Part shown: positions 24,668 to 35,667 of the stretch, piece by piece
Numbering within the stretch: position 1 is the stretch's first letter
Layout of the letters: each line of letters begins with the position of its first letter
DNA from: Pseudorhodoferax sp. Leaf265
Lineage (GTDB): Bacteria; Pseudomonadota; Gammaproteobacteria; Burkholderiales; Burkholderiaceae_C
Assembly (NCBI RefSeq): GCF_001422365.1
Contig: NZ_LMMT01000023.1
Coordinates: 372,001 to 436,000 of the forward strand
Reading direction: 5' to 3'
Length of the DNA stretch: 64,000 bases
Program-made: the position numbers and the translations under genes
The notes under the pieces: model-generated
Database searches by the model: none
Seen by the model: only the letters and a program-made list of their open reading frames with translations
What the model was told of the DNA's origin: nothing

Positions 24668-26305
24668 TCACCCGGCCGCCGGCTCCGGCGCGGTGGCGGG
24701 CACGACGTCCATCTGGTCGGCGTCCAGGAAGCGCTCGGCGTAGCGCCGGTACACGGCTTGGTGCATGAACACGTCGAACAGGTCCGGATCGATGTGGCCG
24801 TTCTTCTTGAAGCGCACCATGATCTCCAGCGCCTTGGACACCTTCATGCCCGCCTTGTACGGGCGGTCCGCCGCGGTCAGCGCCTCGAAGATGTCGGCGA
24901 TGCCCAGCATGCGCGCCTGCAGCGACATCTCGTGGCGCATCAGGCCCTTGGGGTAGCCGCGCCCGTCCATGCGCTCGTGGTGGCCGCCGGCGAACTCCGG
25001 TACGTTGCGCAGGTGCTTGGGCCAGGGCACCTGCTCCAGCATGCGGTTGGTCGCGACGATGTGGTAGTTGATGATGTCGCGCTCCTTGGCGGTCAACGTG
25101 CCGCGCCGGATCGACAGGTTCTCCATCTCGTCGTCGGTGAAGAAGGGCGCGTCCTGCCCCTGGGGGCTGGACCAGCGGCGCCGCTCGGACAGCGACTGCA
25201 GCCGCGCCAGCGTGCCTTCGTGGAAGTACTCGGTGCCGCGGTTGAGCTTGCGGATGAACTCGCGCTCCTCGTCCAGGGTGGCCTGCTCCGTCGTGCAGGC
25301 GGCGGCGACCTGGGCTTCGGCGACCGGGTCGACGCAGGGCCGCAGCGCCAGCTGGCGCTTGAGGGCCGCGATCTCCAGGTCGCGCCGCACCACCTCGAAA
25401 CGCGTGTCGACCAGCACGATGCGGTCGAACAGGGTCTGCAGCTTGGTCGCCTTGTCGACGACATGCACGGGCGTGGAGATCTTGCCGCAGTCGTGCAGCA
25501 GGCCGGCGATCTTGAGCTCGTAGCGGTCGCGCTCGCTCATCTTGAAGCTGGCCAGCGGACCATCTTCGGTGGCGTCCACCGCGTCGGCCAGCATCATGGT
25601 CAGCTCGGGCACACGGTTGCAGTGCCCGCCCGTGTACGGCGACTTGTCGTCGATCGCCATGTTGATCAGGTGGATGAAGGACTCGAACAACTCCTCCAGC
25701 TGGATGATCAGTTGCCGGTTCGACAGCGCGATGGCCGCCTGCGAGGCCAGCGACTCCACCAGCCGCTGGTCGGCCTCGGAGAAGGTGACCACGCGGTCCA
25801 GGTCCGGCTCCTGCGCATTGATCAGCTGCAGCACGCCGATGACCTCGCCGTCGTGGTTCTTCATCGGCACCGTCAGGAAGGACTGCGAGCGGTAGCCGGT
25901 GCGCTGGTCGAAGGCGCGCGTGCCCGAGAAGTCGAAGCCTTCCTCGGCATAGGCATCGGCGATGTTGACCGTGCGGTCATGGATGGCGGCATAGGTGGCC
26001 ACCATGCTGTCGTTGAAGCTGCCGTCGGCGTTGACCAGCTGCAGCAGCGGGAATTCGATCGGACGCCCGGTGGTGCCGCCCAGGAAGATGTCCAGCGAGT
26101 TCGTGCGCATGATCTCAAAGCGCAGGGCGCTGCCGTCTTCCGTCATGCGGTACAGGGTGCCGCCATCGGCATGCGTGATGTTCTTGGCCGCGATCAGGAT
26201 GCCTTCGAGCAGGGCATCCGTGTCGCGCTCCTTGGACAAGGCGGCGCCGATTGCATTGAGCTGGTCCAGCCGGGCCAGCAGATCTCCCACGAGGTCCATC
26301 GCCAT
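24668..26305 (-). CDS. GAF and HD-GYP cyclic-di-GMP phosphodiesterase
   Basis: A 545-aa cytoplasmic protein. The N-terminal GAF domain (about 15-180, including FLTVPMKNHDGEVIGVLQLIN) senses an unknown small ligand. The HD-GYP domain has LLHDCGKIS (about 285), TGGHCNRV, and HHERMDGRGYPKGL (about 445), the full HD and GYP motifs expected of a c-di-GMP hydrolase. A long insert of about 100 residues with charged helices lies between the HD and GYP parts. ATG 26305 gives MAMDLVGDLLARL. MDLVG two codons later is equally possible. The 276-base gap to aat holds both divergent promoters, in comparatively less GC-rich DNA. Confidence 0.9.
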   Translation of the reverse strand: MAMDLVGDLLARLDQLNAIGAALSKERDTDALLEGILIAAKNITHADGGTLYRMTEDGSALRFEIMRTNSLDIFLGGTTGRPIEFPLLQLVNADGSFNDSMVATYAAIHDRTVNIADAYAEEGFDFSGTRAFDQRTGYRSQSFLTVPMKNHDGEVIGVLQLINAQEPDLDRVVTFSEADQRLVESLASQAAIALSNRQLIIQLEELFESFIHLINMAIDDKSPYTGGHCNRVPELTMMLADAVDATEDGPLASFKMSERDRYELKIAGLLHDCGKISTPVHVVDKATKLQTLFDRIVLVDTRFEVVRRDLEIAALKRQLALRPCVDPVAEAQVAAACTTEQATLDEEREFIRKLNRGTEYFHEGTLARLQSLSERRRWSSPQGQDAPFFTDDEMENLSIRRGTLTAKERDIINYHIVATNRMLEQVPWPKHLRNVPEFAGGHHERMDGRGYPKGLMRHEMSLQARMLGIADIFEALTAADRPYKAGMKVSKALEIMVRFKKNGHIDPDLFDVFMHQAVYRRYAERFLDADQMDVVPATAPEPAAG

Positions 26306-26581
26306 TGGTCTTTGTCCTTGTCCTGCGCCACACACTCCATGTCTGCGACCAGCCAGCCGGAAAATGAAGCGTGCACCGCATGTACTGCGCACAGGTTGCG
26401 TGGCGCGATGTGCCATTATTTGTGCAGAACCAAGCCACAACGCAGTCGTGACCGCACGTTGGCGCGACTACCTCAACACAAGTGAGCATCAATCTGTGCA
26501 TCATCGACCGCGGGCAGGCCCTGTGCGGCTGATCGGAGCGCCATTCGTCCAGCCCGGACTTCCGCCGGGCGCAGCCCTGCC

Positions 26582-27346
26582 ATGAAGCCGCGCCGCCCTG
26601 CTCTGCCCTGGCTCGCCCCTGGCGAAGCCCTGCCGCCCGTGTCCCTGGCCTGGGGACCGGAGGATCCTGCGCCCGGCCTGCTGGCCGCTGGCGGCAGCCT
26701 GGACGTGGACAGCCTGCGCGCCGCCTACGGCCATGGCGTCTACCCCTGGTTCAGCGAAGGCCAGCCCATCCTGTGGTGGAGCCCGGACCCGCGCATGGTG
26801 CTGCAGGCCGGCGCGTTCCGGCTGCACCGCTCGCTGCGCAAGACGCTGCAGCGCTTCATGGCCACGCCCGGCTGCGAAGTGCGCTTCGACAGCGCCTTCG
26901 GCGACGTGGTGCGCGCCTGTGCCGCCAGCCCGCGCGAAGGCCAGTCCGGAACCTGGATCGTGCCCGAGATGGTGCGCGCCTACGAAGACCTGCACGCCGC
27001 CGGCAGTGCGCACAGCGTGGAGACCTGGGTCGACGGCGAGCTGCTGGGCGGCCTGTACTGCGTCGGCCTGGGGCGCGCGGTGTTCGGCGAATCCATGTTC
27101 GCGCGCGCGACCGATGCCTCCAAGATCGCGCTGGCGGCGCTCGTGGCCTGGTGCCGGGTACACGGCGTGGTGCAGATCGACTGCCAACAGAACACCCGCC
27201 ACCTGGCCTCGCTGGGCGCGGCCGAAATGCCGCGGGCGGACTTCGTGTCGCGGCTGCGCCAGGACGCCCAGGCGGCCGATCCGCCCTGGCGTTTCGACCC
27301 CGTATACTGGTCCGCACTGTTCACTCCAGTGTCCCGTACGGCGTGA
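26582..27346 (+). CDS. aat: Leucyl/phenylalanyl-tRNA--protein transferase
   Basis: Aat adds Leu or Phe from aminoacyl-tRNA to proteins that start with Arg or Lys, creating N-degrons read by ClpS and destroyed by ClpAP. The 254-aa protein shows [52 protein letters not shown] and [17 protein letters not shown], all hallmarks of the family. The start at 26582 ([14 protein letters not shown]) is credible. Its TGA overlaps the GTG of bpt. The target machinery, clpS/clpA, lies 3-6 kb away in this window. Confidence 0.96.
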   Translation: MKPRRPALPWLAPGEALPPVSLAWGPEDPAPGLLAAGGSLDVDSLRAAYGHGVYPWFSEGQPILWWSPDPRMVLQAGAFRLHRSLRKTLQRFMATPGCEVRFDSAFGDVVRACAASPREGQSGTWIVPEMVRAYEDLHAAGSAHSVETWVDGELLGGLYCVGLGRAVFGESMFARATDASKIALAALVAWCRVHGVVQIDCQQNTRHLASLGAAEMPRADFVSRLRQDAQAADPPWRFDPVYWSALFTPVSRTA

Positions 27347-28089
27347 CCCACCTGAACGATCTCCCCCTGCAGACGCTGCAGTTCTATGCGACCGCGCCCT
27401 ATCCGTGCAGCTATCTGGCGGACCGGCAGGCCAGGTCGCAGGTGGCGACGCCAGGGCACCTGATCCAGAGCGATACCTACTCGGAGCTGGTGCAGAAGGG
27501 TTTTCGGCGCAGCGGGATGTTCACTTACCGACCGCATTGCGACGGCTGCCAGGCCTGCCTGCCGCTGCGCGTGCTGGTCGACCGCTTCCAACCCGACCGC
27601 AGCCAGCGCCGCGCGCTGGCGCGGCACACTGCGCTGCAGGTGCGCGTGCTCAAGCTGTGCTTCGTGCCCGAGCACTACCAGCTCTACCTGCGCTACCAGA
27701 ACGGCCGCCACGCGGGGGGCGGCATGGACCACGACAGCATCGACCAGTACACCCAGTTCCTGCTGCAAAGCCGCGTCAACTCGCGGCTGGTCGAATTCCA
27801 TGAACCCGGGGTGGATGGCGAGCCGCCCCGCCTCAAGATGGTGTCCATCCTGGACATCCTCAACGACGGCCTGTCGGCCGTCTACACCTTCTACGAGCCC
27901 GAAGCCCATGCCAGCTATGGCACCTACAGCGTGCTATGGCAGATCGAGCAGGCCCGCAGCCTGGGCCTTCCCCATGTCTACCTGGGCTACTGGATCGGCC
28001 AAAGCGACAAGATGAACTACAAAGCCCGCTTCCAACCCCACCAGTTGCTGATCGATGGCCATTGGCAGGGCGGCCCTGCCCAGCCATGA
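27343..28089 (+). CDS. bpt: Aspartate/glutamate leucyltransferase (arginyltransferase-like)
   Basis: Bpt transfers Leu to N-terminal Asp or Glu, completing with Aat the bacterial N-degron tagging step. The 248-aa protein has the Cys-containing N-terminal ATE motif [12 protein letters not shown], the second Cys cluster [17 protein letters not shown] and the C-terminal [20 protein letters not shown]. The GTG start at 27343 overlaps the aat stop by four bases (GTGA) and gives the normal N terminus. The ORF could extend upstream only by running inside aat. Its stop in turn overlaps the start of an iclR-type gene, so three genes form one coupled operon. Confidence 0.94.
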   Translation: MTHLNDLPLQTLQFYATAPYPCSYLADRQARSQVATPGHLIQSDTYSELVQKGFRRSGMFTYRPHCDGCQACLPLRVLVDRFQPDRSQRRALARHTALQVRVLKLCFVPEHYQLYLRYQNGRHAGGGMDHDSIDQYTQFLLQSRVNSRLVEFHEPGVDGEPPRLKMVSILDILNDGLSAVYTFYEPEAHASYGTYSVLWQIEQARSLGLPHVYLGYWIGQSDKMNYKARFQPHQLLIDGHWQGGPAQP

Positions 28090-28877
28090 AGAAGACCGAA
28101 CAGCAAGCTGGCGGCACCCCCACGGTCCAGGTCATCGAGCGCATGTTCGCGCTGATCGACGTGCTGGCCTCGCGCGAAGAGGCCATGTCGCTCAAGGAGA
28201 TCAGCGAGAAGACCGGCCTGCACCCCTCGACCACGCACCGCATCCTGAACGACCTGGCCACGGGCCGCTTCGTCGACCGGCCGGAACCGGGCACCTACCG
28301 GCTGGGCATGCGCCTGCTGGAGCTGGGCAACATCGTCAAGGGCCGGCTGAGCGTGCGCGACGCGGCACTGGCACCCATGCGCGAGCTGCACCGGCTGATC
28401 CAGCAGCCCGTGAACCTGAGCCTGCGCCAGGGCGACGAGATCGTCTACATCGAGCGGGCGCTGTCCGAGCGCTCGGGCATGCAGGTGGTGCGCGCCATCG
28501 GCGGGCGCGCCCCGCTGCACCTGACCTCGGTCGGCAAGCTGTTCCTGGCAGCCGACGATGCGCAGCGCGTGCGCGCCTATGCCACGCGCACGGGCCTGGC
28601 CGGCCACACGCGCAACAGCCTCACGCAACTGCCGCTGCTCGAGCGCGAACTGGCCAAGGCCCGCATGACAGGCGTGGCACGCGACAACGAGGAACTGGAA
28701 CTGGGTGTGCGCTGCATGGCCGCCGGCATCTACGACGACCAGGCCCGGCTTGTGGCCGGCCTGTCGATCTCCTCGCCGGCGGACCGCCTGGACGAATCCT
28801 GGCTGCCCAAGCTGCAGCACACGGCCAACGAGATCTCTGCCGCGCTGGGCTACCGCCCCGGCAACAACGACGCCTGA
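28086..28877 (+). CDS. IclR-family transcriptional regulator
   Basis: A 263-aa IclR regulator. The N-terminal winged helix (about 14-75: [27 protein letters not shown]) is followed by the effector domain (about 90-255: [39 protein letters not shown]). ATG 28086 overlaps the bpt stop (ATGA). IclR proteins usually control catabolic operons and lie next to them. Here it is translationally coupled to the N-degron transferases, and its targets are not evident nearby. Confidence 0.92.
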   Translation: MKKTEQQAGGTPTVQVIERMFALIDVLASREEAMSLKEISEKTGLHPSTTHRILNDLATGRFVDRPEPGTYRLGMRLLELGNIVKGRLSVRDAALAPMRELHRLIQQPVNLSLRQGDEIVYIERALSERSGMQVVRAIGGRAPLHLTSVGKLFLAADDAQRVRAYATRTGLAGHTRNSLTQLPLLERELAKARMTGVARDNEELELGVRCMAAGIYDDQARLVAGLSISSPADRLDESWLPKLQHTANEISAALGYRPGNNDA

Positions 28878-28905
28878 TCCACGCGGGCGCCGGGCGCGCG
28901 ACCGG

Positions 28906-29994
28906 TCAGCGGTGCGTGGAGATCGGCACCAGCGCTGCGGCGGCGCTGTGGCCGCCGGCGGTGATGGCTGCAGCGGTCGTCGACTCGACCCACTTGCGCA
29001 CGCGCTCGGCATCGCCCAGGCGGCTCAGCTTGCCGGCCGAATCCAGGAACACCATGATCACCTTGCGGCCGGCGATGCTGGCCTGCATGACCAGGCATTG
29101 GCCGGCTTCGTTGATGAAGCCGGTCTTTTGCAGGCCGATGTCCCAGTCCGGATTCTTGATGAGCCGGTTGGTGGTGTTGAACTGCAGCGTGCGGCGGCCG
29201 ACATCGACGGCGTAGCTCGGCGAGGTCGACAGTTCGCGGATCAGCGGCTCGCGGTAGGCGGCGCCCACCAACAGGGCGAGGTCGTGCGCGCTGGACTGGT
29301 TGTTGGGCGACAGGCCCGTCGGCTCGACGTAGCGCGTGTCCTTCATGCCCAGCTGCATGGCCTTGGCGTTCATGCGGCTCACAAACGTCGCCATGCCGCC
29401 CGGGAAGGTGCGGCCCAACGCGTGGGCGGCGCGGTTTTCGCTGGACATCAGCGCCAGGTGCAGCAGCTCGCCGCGGCTCAGGCTGGCGCCGACGACCAGT
29501 CGGGAACGGCTCCACTTCTCGGTGTCTACATCATCCTGGGTGATCGTGATCGCCTCGTCCATGGGCAGCTGCGCCTCGTTGACGATCACGCCCGTCATGA
29601 GCTTGGTCAGCGAGGCGATGGGCAGCACGGCGTTCTCGTTCTTGCGCAGCAGGACTTCGTCGGTTTCCTGGTCGATGACCAGGGCCACGCTGGACTTCAG
29701 GTCCAGAGGATCGTCGGCGGCGTGCAGGCCAGCCAACTGGCCGAACGAGGGCTTGAGGGGAATGATGGCGGCACGCGGCGTCTCGATGCGCTGGCGGCCC
29801 TGGACGCTCACCTTGACCCGGCGCTTGGGCGTGACAGCGGCGGTCTTGCGCTCGGCGGCCTGGCGCTTCTCGGCCACCACCTTTTTCTTGCGCGGCGCGG
29901 CGTCGGCCTGGGGCAAAGCCAGCGTGAACAGGCAGGAAAACACGACGAGCGCTTGCGCGAACCGCTGCAAGCCGGAAAAACGAGAAGAAGTCAT
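28906..29994 (-). CDS. pbpG: D-alanyl-D-alanine endopeptidase (PbpG/PBP7-like)
   Basis: A low-molecular-mass penicillin-binding protein (S11 peptidase family, 362 aa) that trims peptidoglycan cross-links in the periplasm. A signal peptide (residues 1-32, ending ADAA) is followed by a Lys/Arg-rich linker (about 33-75), then the active-site motifs ASLTK (catalytic Ser), SSEN and KTG in IGLQKTGFINEAG. The basic linker suggests binding to acidic wall or membrane components. It converges on the IclR gene and is followed upstream by about 120 bases, a terminator and clpA. PbpG is the closest name, and DacA-like carboxypeptidase is less likely. Confidence 0.88.
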   Translation of the reverse strand: MTSSRFSGLQRFAQALVVFSCLFTLALPQADAAPRKKKVVAEKRQAAERKTAAVTPKRRVKVSVQGRQRIETPRAAIIPLKPSFGQLAGLHAADDPLDLKSSVALVIDQETDEVLLRKNENAVLPIASLTKLMTGVIVNEAQLPMDEAITITQDDVDTEKWSRSRLVVGASLSRGELLHLALMSSENRAAHALGRTFPGGMATFVSRMNAKAMQLGMKDTRYVEPTGLSPNNQSSAHDLALLVGAAYREPLIRELSTSPSYAVDVGRRTLQFNTTNRLIKNPDWDIGLQKTGFINEAGQCLVMQASIAGRKVIMVFLDSAGKLSRLGDAERVRKWVESTTAAAITAGGHSAAAALVPISTHR

Positions 29995-30115
29995 GCGCCC
30001 ACCTACTGAAACCGCCGAGGATGCGGGAGTGTATCCACTCCAAAAAGCTCACACAACATCAAAGACTTGCGCGGTCAAGTTAATGTGATGAGCGGTGGCT
30101 GCGTCGCGTCGAGGC

Positions 30116-30147
30116 AACAAAAAAGCCGACCCTGCCGGGTCGGCTTT
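30116..30147 (-). terminator. Rho-independent terminator of clpA
   Basis: AAAGCCGACCC (30122-30132) pairs with GGGTCGGCTTT (30137-30147) across a four-base loop. On the minus strand the 11-bp stem is followed by six T residues. It starts 17 bases after the clpA stop. This is one of the clearest terminators of the window. Confidence 0.9.
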
Positions 30148-30163
30148 CTGTTGTGCGGAAGCC

Positions 30164-32503
<2,340 letters not shown>

Positions 32504-32572
32504 GAAGATTCCTTTGACACCTTGCTGTTAACTTGCGCTCTACTTGGGTGTGGGAAATGGTTTTTCAACCAG

Positions 32573-32932
32573 TCATTCCACAGGCTCGCTGACGCATTGC
32601 AGCGGGTGACCCGCCTGACGAGCCGCCTCCAGGACCTGGTCGACCTTGGTGGCCGCCACGTCTTTCGAATACACGCCGCAGACTGCTTTCCCATCCAGGT
32701 GGATCTTGAGCATGATCTGCGTCGCCGTCTCCTTGTCCTTGCTGAAGAATTCCTGGATGACCACGACCACGAACTCCATCGGGGTGTAGTCGTCGTTGAG
32801 CATCAAGACCTGGTACATCTGCGGCGGCTTCGTCTTCTGGGTGCGCCGTTCGAGCACGACCGATCCGCCGTCGTCCGGCGCTGCTGGCTTGGCCCTGGGC
32901 TGCGCAGGTTTGGAGGGAATTTTGGTGGCCAT
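32573..32932 (-). CDS. clpS: ATP-dependent Clp protease adaptor ClpS
   Basis: ClpS binds N-degrons (Leu, Phe, Tyr, Trp at the N terminus) and hands them to ClpA. The core [21 protein letters not shown] contains the ligand-site residues [11 protein letters not shown], and the C terminus has [18 protein letters not shown] with the His-containing binding helix. I give the start at ATG 32932 (MATKIP). Another ATG three codons upstream (32941) is equally possible, and neither has a strong ribosome-binding site. The N-terminal 35 residues are a flexible Pro/Ala-rich arm, longer than in E. coli. Confidence 0.95.
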   Translation of the reverse strand: MATKIPSKPAQPRAKPAAPDDGGSVVLERRTQKTKPPQMYQVLMLNDDYTPMEFVVVVIQEFFSKDKETATQIMLKIHLDGKAVCGVYSKDVAATKVDQVLEAARQAGHPLQCVSEPVE

Positions 32933-33009
32933 GCGAACCATTCTATCGGTCGCAAAACGGCCCTGCTGGCCCAGGATTTCACGACCCGGCGGGCGGGCGT
33001 GAAGGACGG

Positions 33010-33471
33010 TCAGACGGTTTCGGGGGCCTGGACGGCGACGACGACGGTTTGGCGCTGGCCGTCGCGTTCACGGGTGCGCAGCCACCAGACCGCGCCCTTG
33101 CGGATGGGCATTTCGCCGATCTGCGCCTGCAGCAGCTGGGCCACGGCTTGGCCCAGCGTGGGCTGGTGGCCGACGACCACGACCACGCCCTTGCCGCCCG
33201 GCCACTGGACGGTGTCCAGCAGGGCCTGGGCGGATGCGTCCGGCGCGATCTCGGGCCGCACCTTGTACTTGCGGCCCAGCGCATCGGCAGTCTGCAGCGC
33301 GCGCTGCGCCGGACTGCAGATGACGCGGGCGCCATCGGGCAGCTGGCGGTCCAGCCAGTTCGCGACACGGCTGGCCTGCTTGTGGCCGCGCGGTGTCAGC
33401 TCGCGGGCCAGGTCGGTGCCGTCCGCGCTCTCTTCATGCGCTTCGGCGTGGCGCCAGAAGATCAGGTCCAT
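33010..33471 (-). CDS. sixA: Phosphohistidine phosphatase SixA-like
   Basis: A small histidine-phosphatase-superfamily protein (153 aa). The catalytic FWRHAEAH motif is at the N terminus, LTPRGHKQA and [11 protein letters not shown] follow, and the second His is in [11 protein letters not shown] near residue 104. SixA removes phosphate from histidine phosphotransfer proteins, and relatives act on the PTS phosphocarrier. ATG 33471 overlaps the ppk stop (ATGA). A GTG one codon earlier is possible. Coupling with polyphosphate kinase, itself a phosphohistidine enzyme, is a recurring arrangement and may be functional. Confidence 0.9.
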   Translation of the reverse strand: MDLIFWRHAEAHEESADGTDLARELTPRGHKQASRVANWLDRQLPDGARVICSPAQRALQTADALGRKYKVRPEIAPDASAQALLDTVQWPGGKGVVVVVGHQPTLGQAVAQLLQAQIGEMPIRKGAVWWLRTRERDGQRQTVVVAVQAPETV

Positions 33472-35570
33472 CACAGCCCCCTCGGGTAGGCAAAGCGTTG
33501 TACCAGGGCCAGCTGCGCACTGTGGCGCTGGCCGTCGGGACCGACGCAGTTCTCGGCGCGCGTGTAGCGGCCGTCCGGGCCCAGCGCCCAGGCGTCACAG
33601 CCATCGTGCAGGTAGGGCACCAGGCATTCGTCGATGACGCGCTGGCGCAGCTGCGGGTCGGTCACGGGCCAGGCCAGCTCGATGCGGCGCAGCATGTTGC
33701 GGCTCATCCAATCGGCACTGGACAGGAACAGCTGCTCCTCCTCGCCCTGGCGGAAATAGAACACGCGCGTGTGCTCCAGGAAACGGCCCACCACCGAACG
33801 CACGCGGATGTTGTCGGACACGCCCGGCAGCTGGGCCGGCAGGGTGCAGGCGCCGCGCACGATCAGGTCGATGCGCGCGCCCTGCTGGCCCGCCTTGAGC
33901 AGCGCCCGCACCAGTTGCTCGTCGGTCAGCGCATTCGTCTTGACGATGATGCGCGCCGTCTGCCCGGCCGCTGCCGCCTCGCCCGCGGCAGCCACCCTCT
34001 CCAGCATGGCTTTCTGGAGGTGGAACGGTGCCACCAGCAGCCGCGACATGTGGGCCAGCCGACTCTGGCCGGCGATGTGCACGAAGACCTGCTCCATGTC
34101 CGTCGTGAGCTTGTCGTCGGCCGTGAAGTAGCTGAGGTCGGTGTACAGCCGCGCGGTGCGTGGGTTGTAGTTGCCGGTAGACAGATGGCCGTAGCGGCGC
34201 AGCTTGCGGCCCTCGCGCCGCGTGATCAGCAGCATCTTGGCGTGGGTCTTCAGGCCCACCACGCCATACACCACCTGCGCACCGATGCCTTCCAGCATCT
34301 CGGCCCAGTTGATGTTGGCCTCTTCGTCGAAGCGGGCTTTGAGCTCCACCACCACCATGACCTCCTTGCCGCGGCGCACCGCCTCGCGCAGCAGGCCCAT
34401 GAGCTCGGGGTCGCTCCCGGTGCGGTAAATGGTCTGGCGGATGGCCAGCACGGCCGGGTCGTGCACGGCCTCGCGCAGCAGCGCCAGCACGGCGTCGAAG
34501 CTCTCGAAGGGCTGGTGCACGAGCACGTCGCCCTCGCGCAGGCGTTCGAACAGCGAGCCGTCGACCGGGAAGCCCAGCGGCCAGACCGGCTTGTGCTCGG
34601 GGAACATGAGCCGGCGCTCGTCGACGAGGTCGACGAGCTGGGTCAGCCGCGCCAGGTTCACGGGCCCGTGCACGCGGTACAGCGCCAGCTCGGGCAGCTT
34701 GAACTGCTGCAGCAGGAAATCGGCCAGGTGCACATCGCAGCTGGCTGAGACCTCCAGCCGCACGGCCTGGCCGTAATGGCGGTATTCCAGGCCCTGGCGC
34801 AGCGCGGTGCGCAGGTTGTTGACTTCCTCCTCGTCCACCGCGAGGTCGGAATGGCGCGTCACGCGGAACTGCGAGAACTGCCCGACCTGGCGACCCGGGA
34901 ACAGCTCGGACAGGTGGGCACGGATCACACTGGACAGCAGCACCGCCAGGGTGCGCCCACCCGAGAGCTTGTCGGGCACGCGGATCACGCGCGGCAGCAC
35001 GCGCGGCACCTTGACGATGGCGATGTCGTTCTCGCGGCCGAAGGCGTCGCGGCCGGTCAGCTGCACGATGAAGTTCAGCGACTTGTTGGCCACCAGCGGG
35101 AACGGGTGCGCCGGATCCAGCCCGGTCGGCACCAGCAGCGGCCGCACCTCGCGCTCGAAGTACTGGTGCACCCAGGCGCGCTGGGCCGAATCGCGCTCGG
35201 AATGCGACAGGATCTGGATCTGCTCGCGCGCGAGTGCCGGCGCCAGCACGTCGTTGAACAGCGCGTACTGGCGCGTCACGAGATCGTGGGCCGCCTCGGA
35301 CAGCGCGCGGTACGACTCCGGCGTGTAGATGCTGCCGGCAGCGCGCGCGCTGTGCGCCTCCAGGTGCGCAGCGGCGCGCACCTCGAAGAACTCGTCCAGG
35401 TTGGACGACACGATGCACAGGTAGCGCAGCCGCTCCAGCAGCGGCACATCGTCCCGGCGCGCCCAGTCGAACACGCGTTCGTTGAACGCCAGGATGCTGT
35501 GGTCGCGGTCGAGCAGGACCAGCGGGGCGGCGCCAGCTTCAGGCTTGCTCGGATCGGGCGGAAGGGACAT
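33471..35570 (-). CDS. ppk: Polyphosphate kinase 1
   Basis: PPK1 polymerises inorganic polyphosphate from ATP through a phosphohistidine. The 699-aa protein has the N-terminal four-helix domain (about 20-130: DHSILAFNERVFDWA, SSNLDEFFEVRAA), the head domain and two C-terminal catalytic domains. Key motifs are FLQQFKLPEL-like segments, VMVVVELKARFDE, LKTHAKMLLITRREG (catalytic His region, about 460), GNYNPRTARLYTDLSYFTA and LSSADWMSRNM. The start ATG 35570 follows GAGCTCC. A 33-base palindrome lies 56 bases upstream, a possible control site, perhaps for phosphate starvation. Confidence 0.96.
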   Translation of the reverse strand: MSLPPDPSKPEAGAAPLVLLDRDHSILAFNERVFDWARRDDVPLLERLRYLCIVSSNLDEFFEVRAAAHLEAHSARAAGSIYTPESYRALSEAAHDLVTRQYALFNDVLAPALAREQIQILSHSERDSAQRAWVHQYFEREVRPLLVPTGLDPAHPFPLVANKSLNFIVQLTGRDAFGRENDIAIVKVPRVLPRVIRVPDKLSGGRTLAVLLSSVIRAHLSELFPGRQVGQFSQFRVTRHSDLAVDEEEVNNLRTALRQGLEYRHYGQAVRLEVSASCDVHLADFLLQQFKLPELALYRVHGPVNLARLTQLVDLVDERRLMFPEHKPVWPLGFPVDGSLFERLREGDVLVHQPFESFDAVLALLREAVHDPAVLAIRQTIYRTGSDPELMGLLREAVRRGKEVMVVVELKARFDEEANINWAEMLEGIGAQVVYGVVGLKTHAKMLLITRREGRKLRRYGHLSTGNYNPRTARLYTDLSYFTADDKLTTDMEQVFVHIAGQSRLAHMSRLLVAPFHLQKAMLERVAAAGEAAAAGQTARIIVKTNALTDEQLVRALLKAGQQGARIDLIVRGACTLPAQLPGVSDNIRVRSVVGRFLEHTRVFYFRQGEEEQLFLSSADWMSRNMLRRIELAWPVTDPQLRQRVIDECLVPYLHDGCDAWALGPDGRYTRAENCVGPDGQRHSAQLALVQRFAYPRGL

Positions 35571-35625
35571 GGAGCTCAGGCACGCAAAAAGGGCAGCGAA
35601 TGTAGCCCGAGTGTCCCGTCGATTC

Positions 35626-35658
35626 GTGACTGTTTTGTGTCATTCACGAAACAGTCAC
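35626..35658 (-). promoter_or_regulatory. Perfect palindrome upstream of ppk
   Basis: GTGACTGTTT (35626-35635) and AAACAGTCAC (35649-35658) are perfect 10-bp arms around 13 bases. They lie between the dnaE stop and the ppk start, both minus strand. The stem is only moderately GC-rich and no T-run follows, so an operator is more likely than a terminator. The TGTCAT and CAGTCAC words resemble halves of PhoB boxes, but their spacing does not match the consensus. Confidence 0.5.
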
Positions 35659-35667
35659 AACCATGCC

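Noticed and set aside
35626-35658. Terminator of dnaE
   Set aside because: The stem is not GC-rich enough and no T-run follows on the minus strand.
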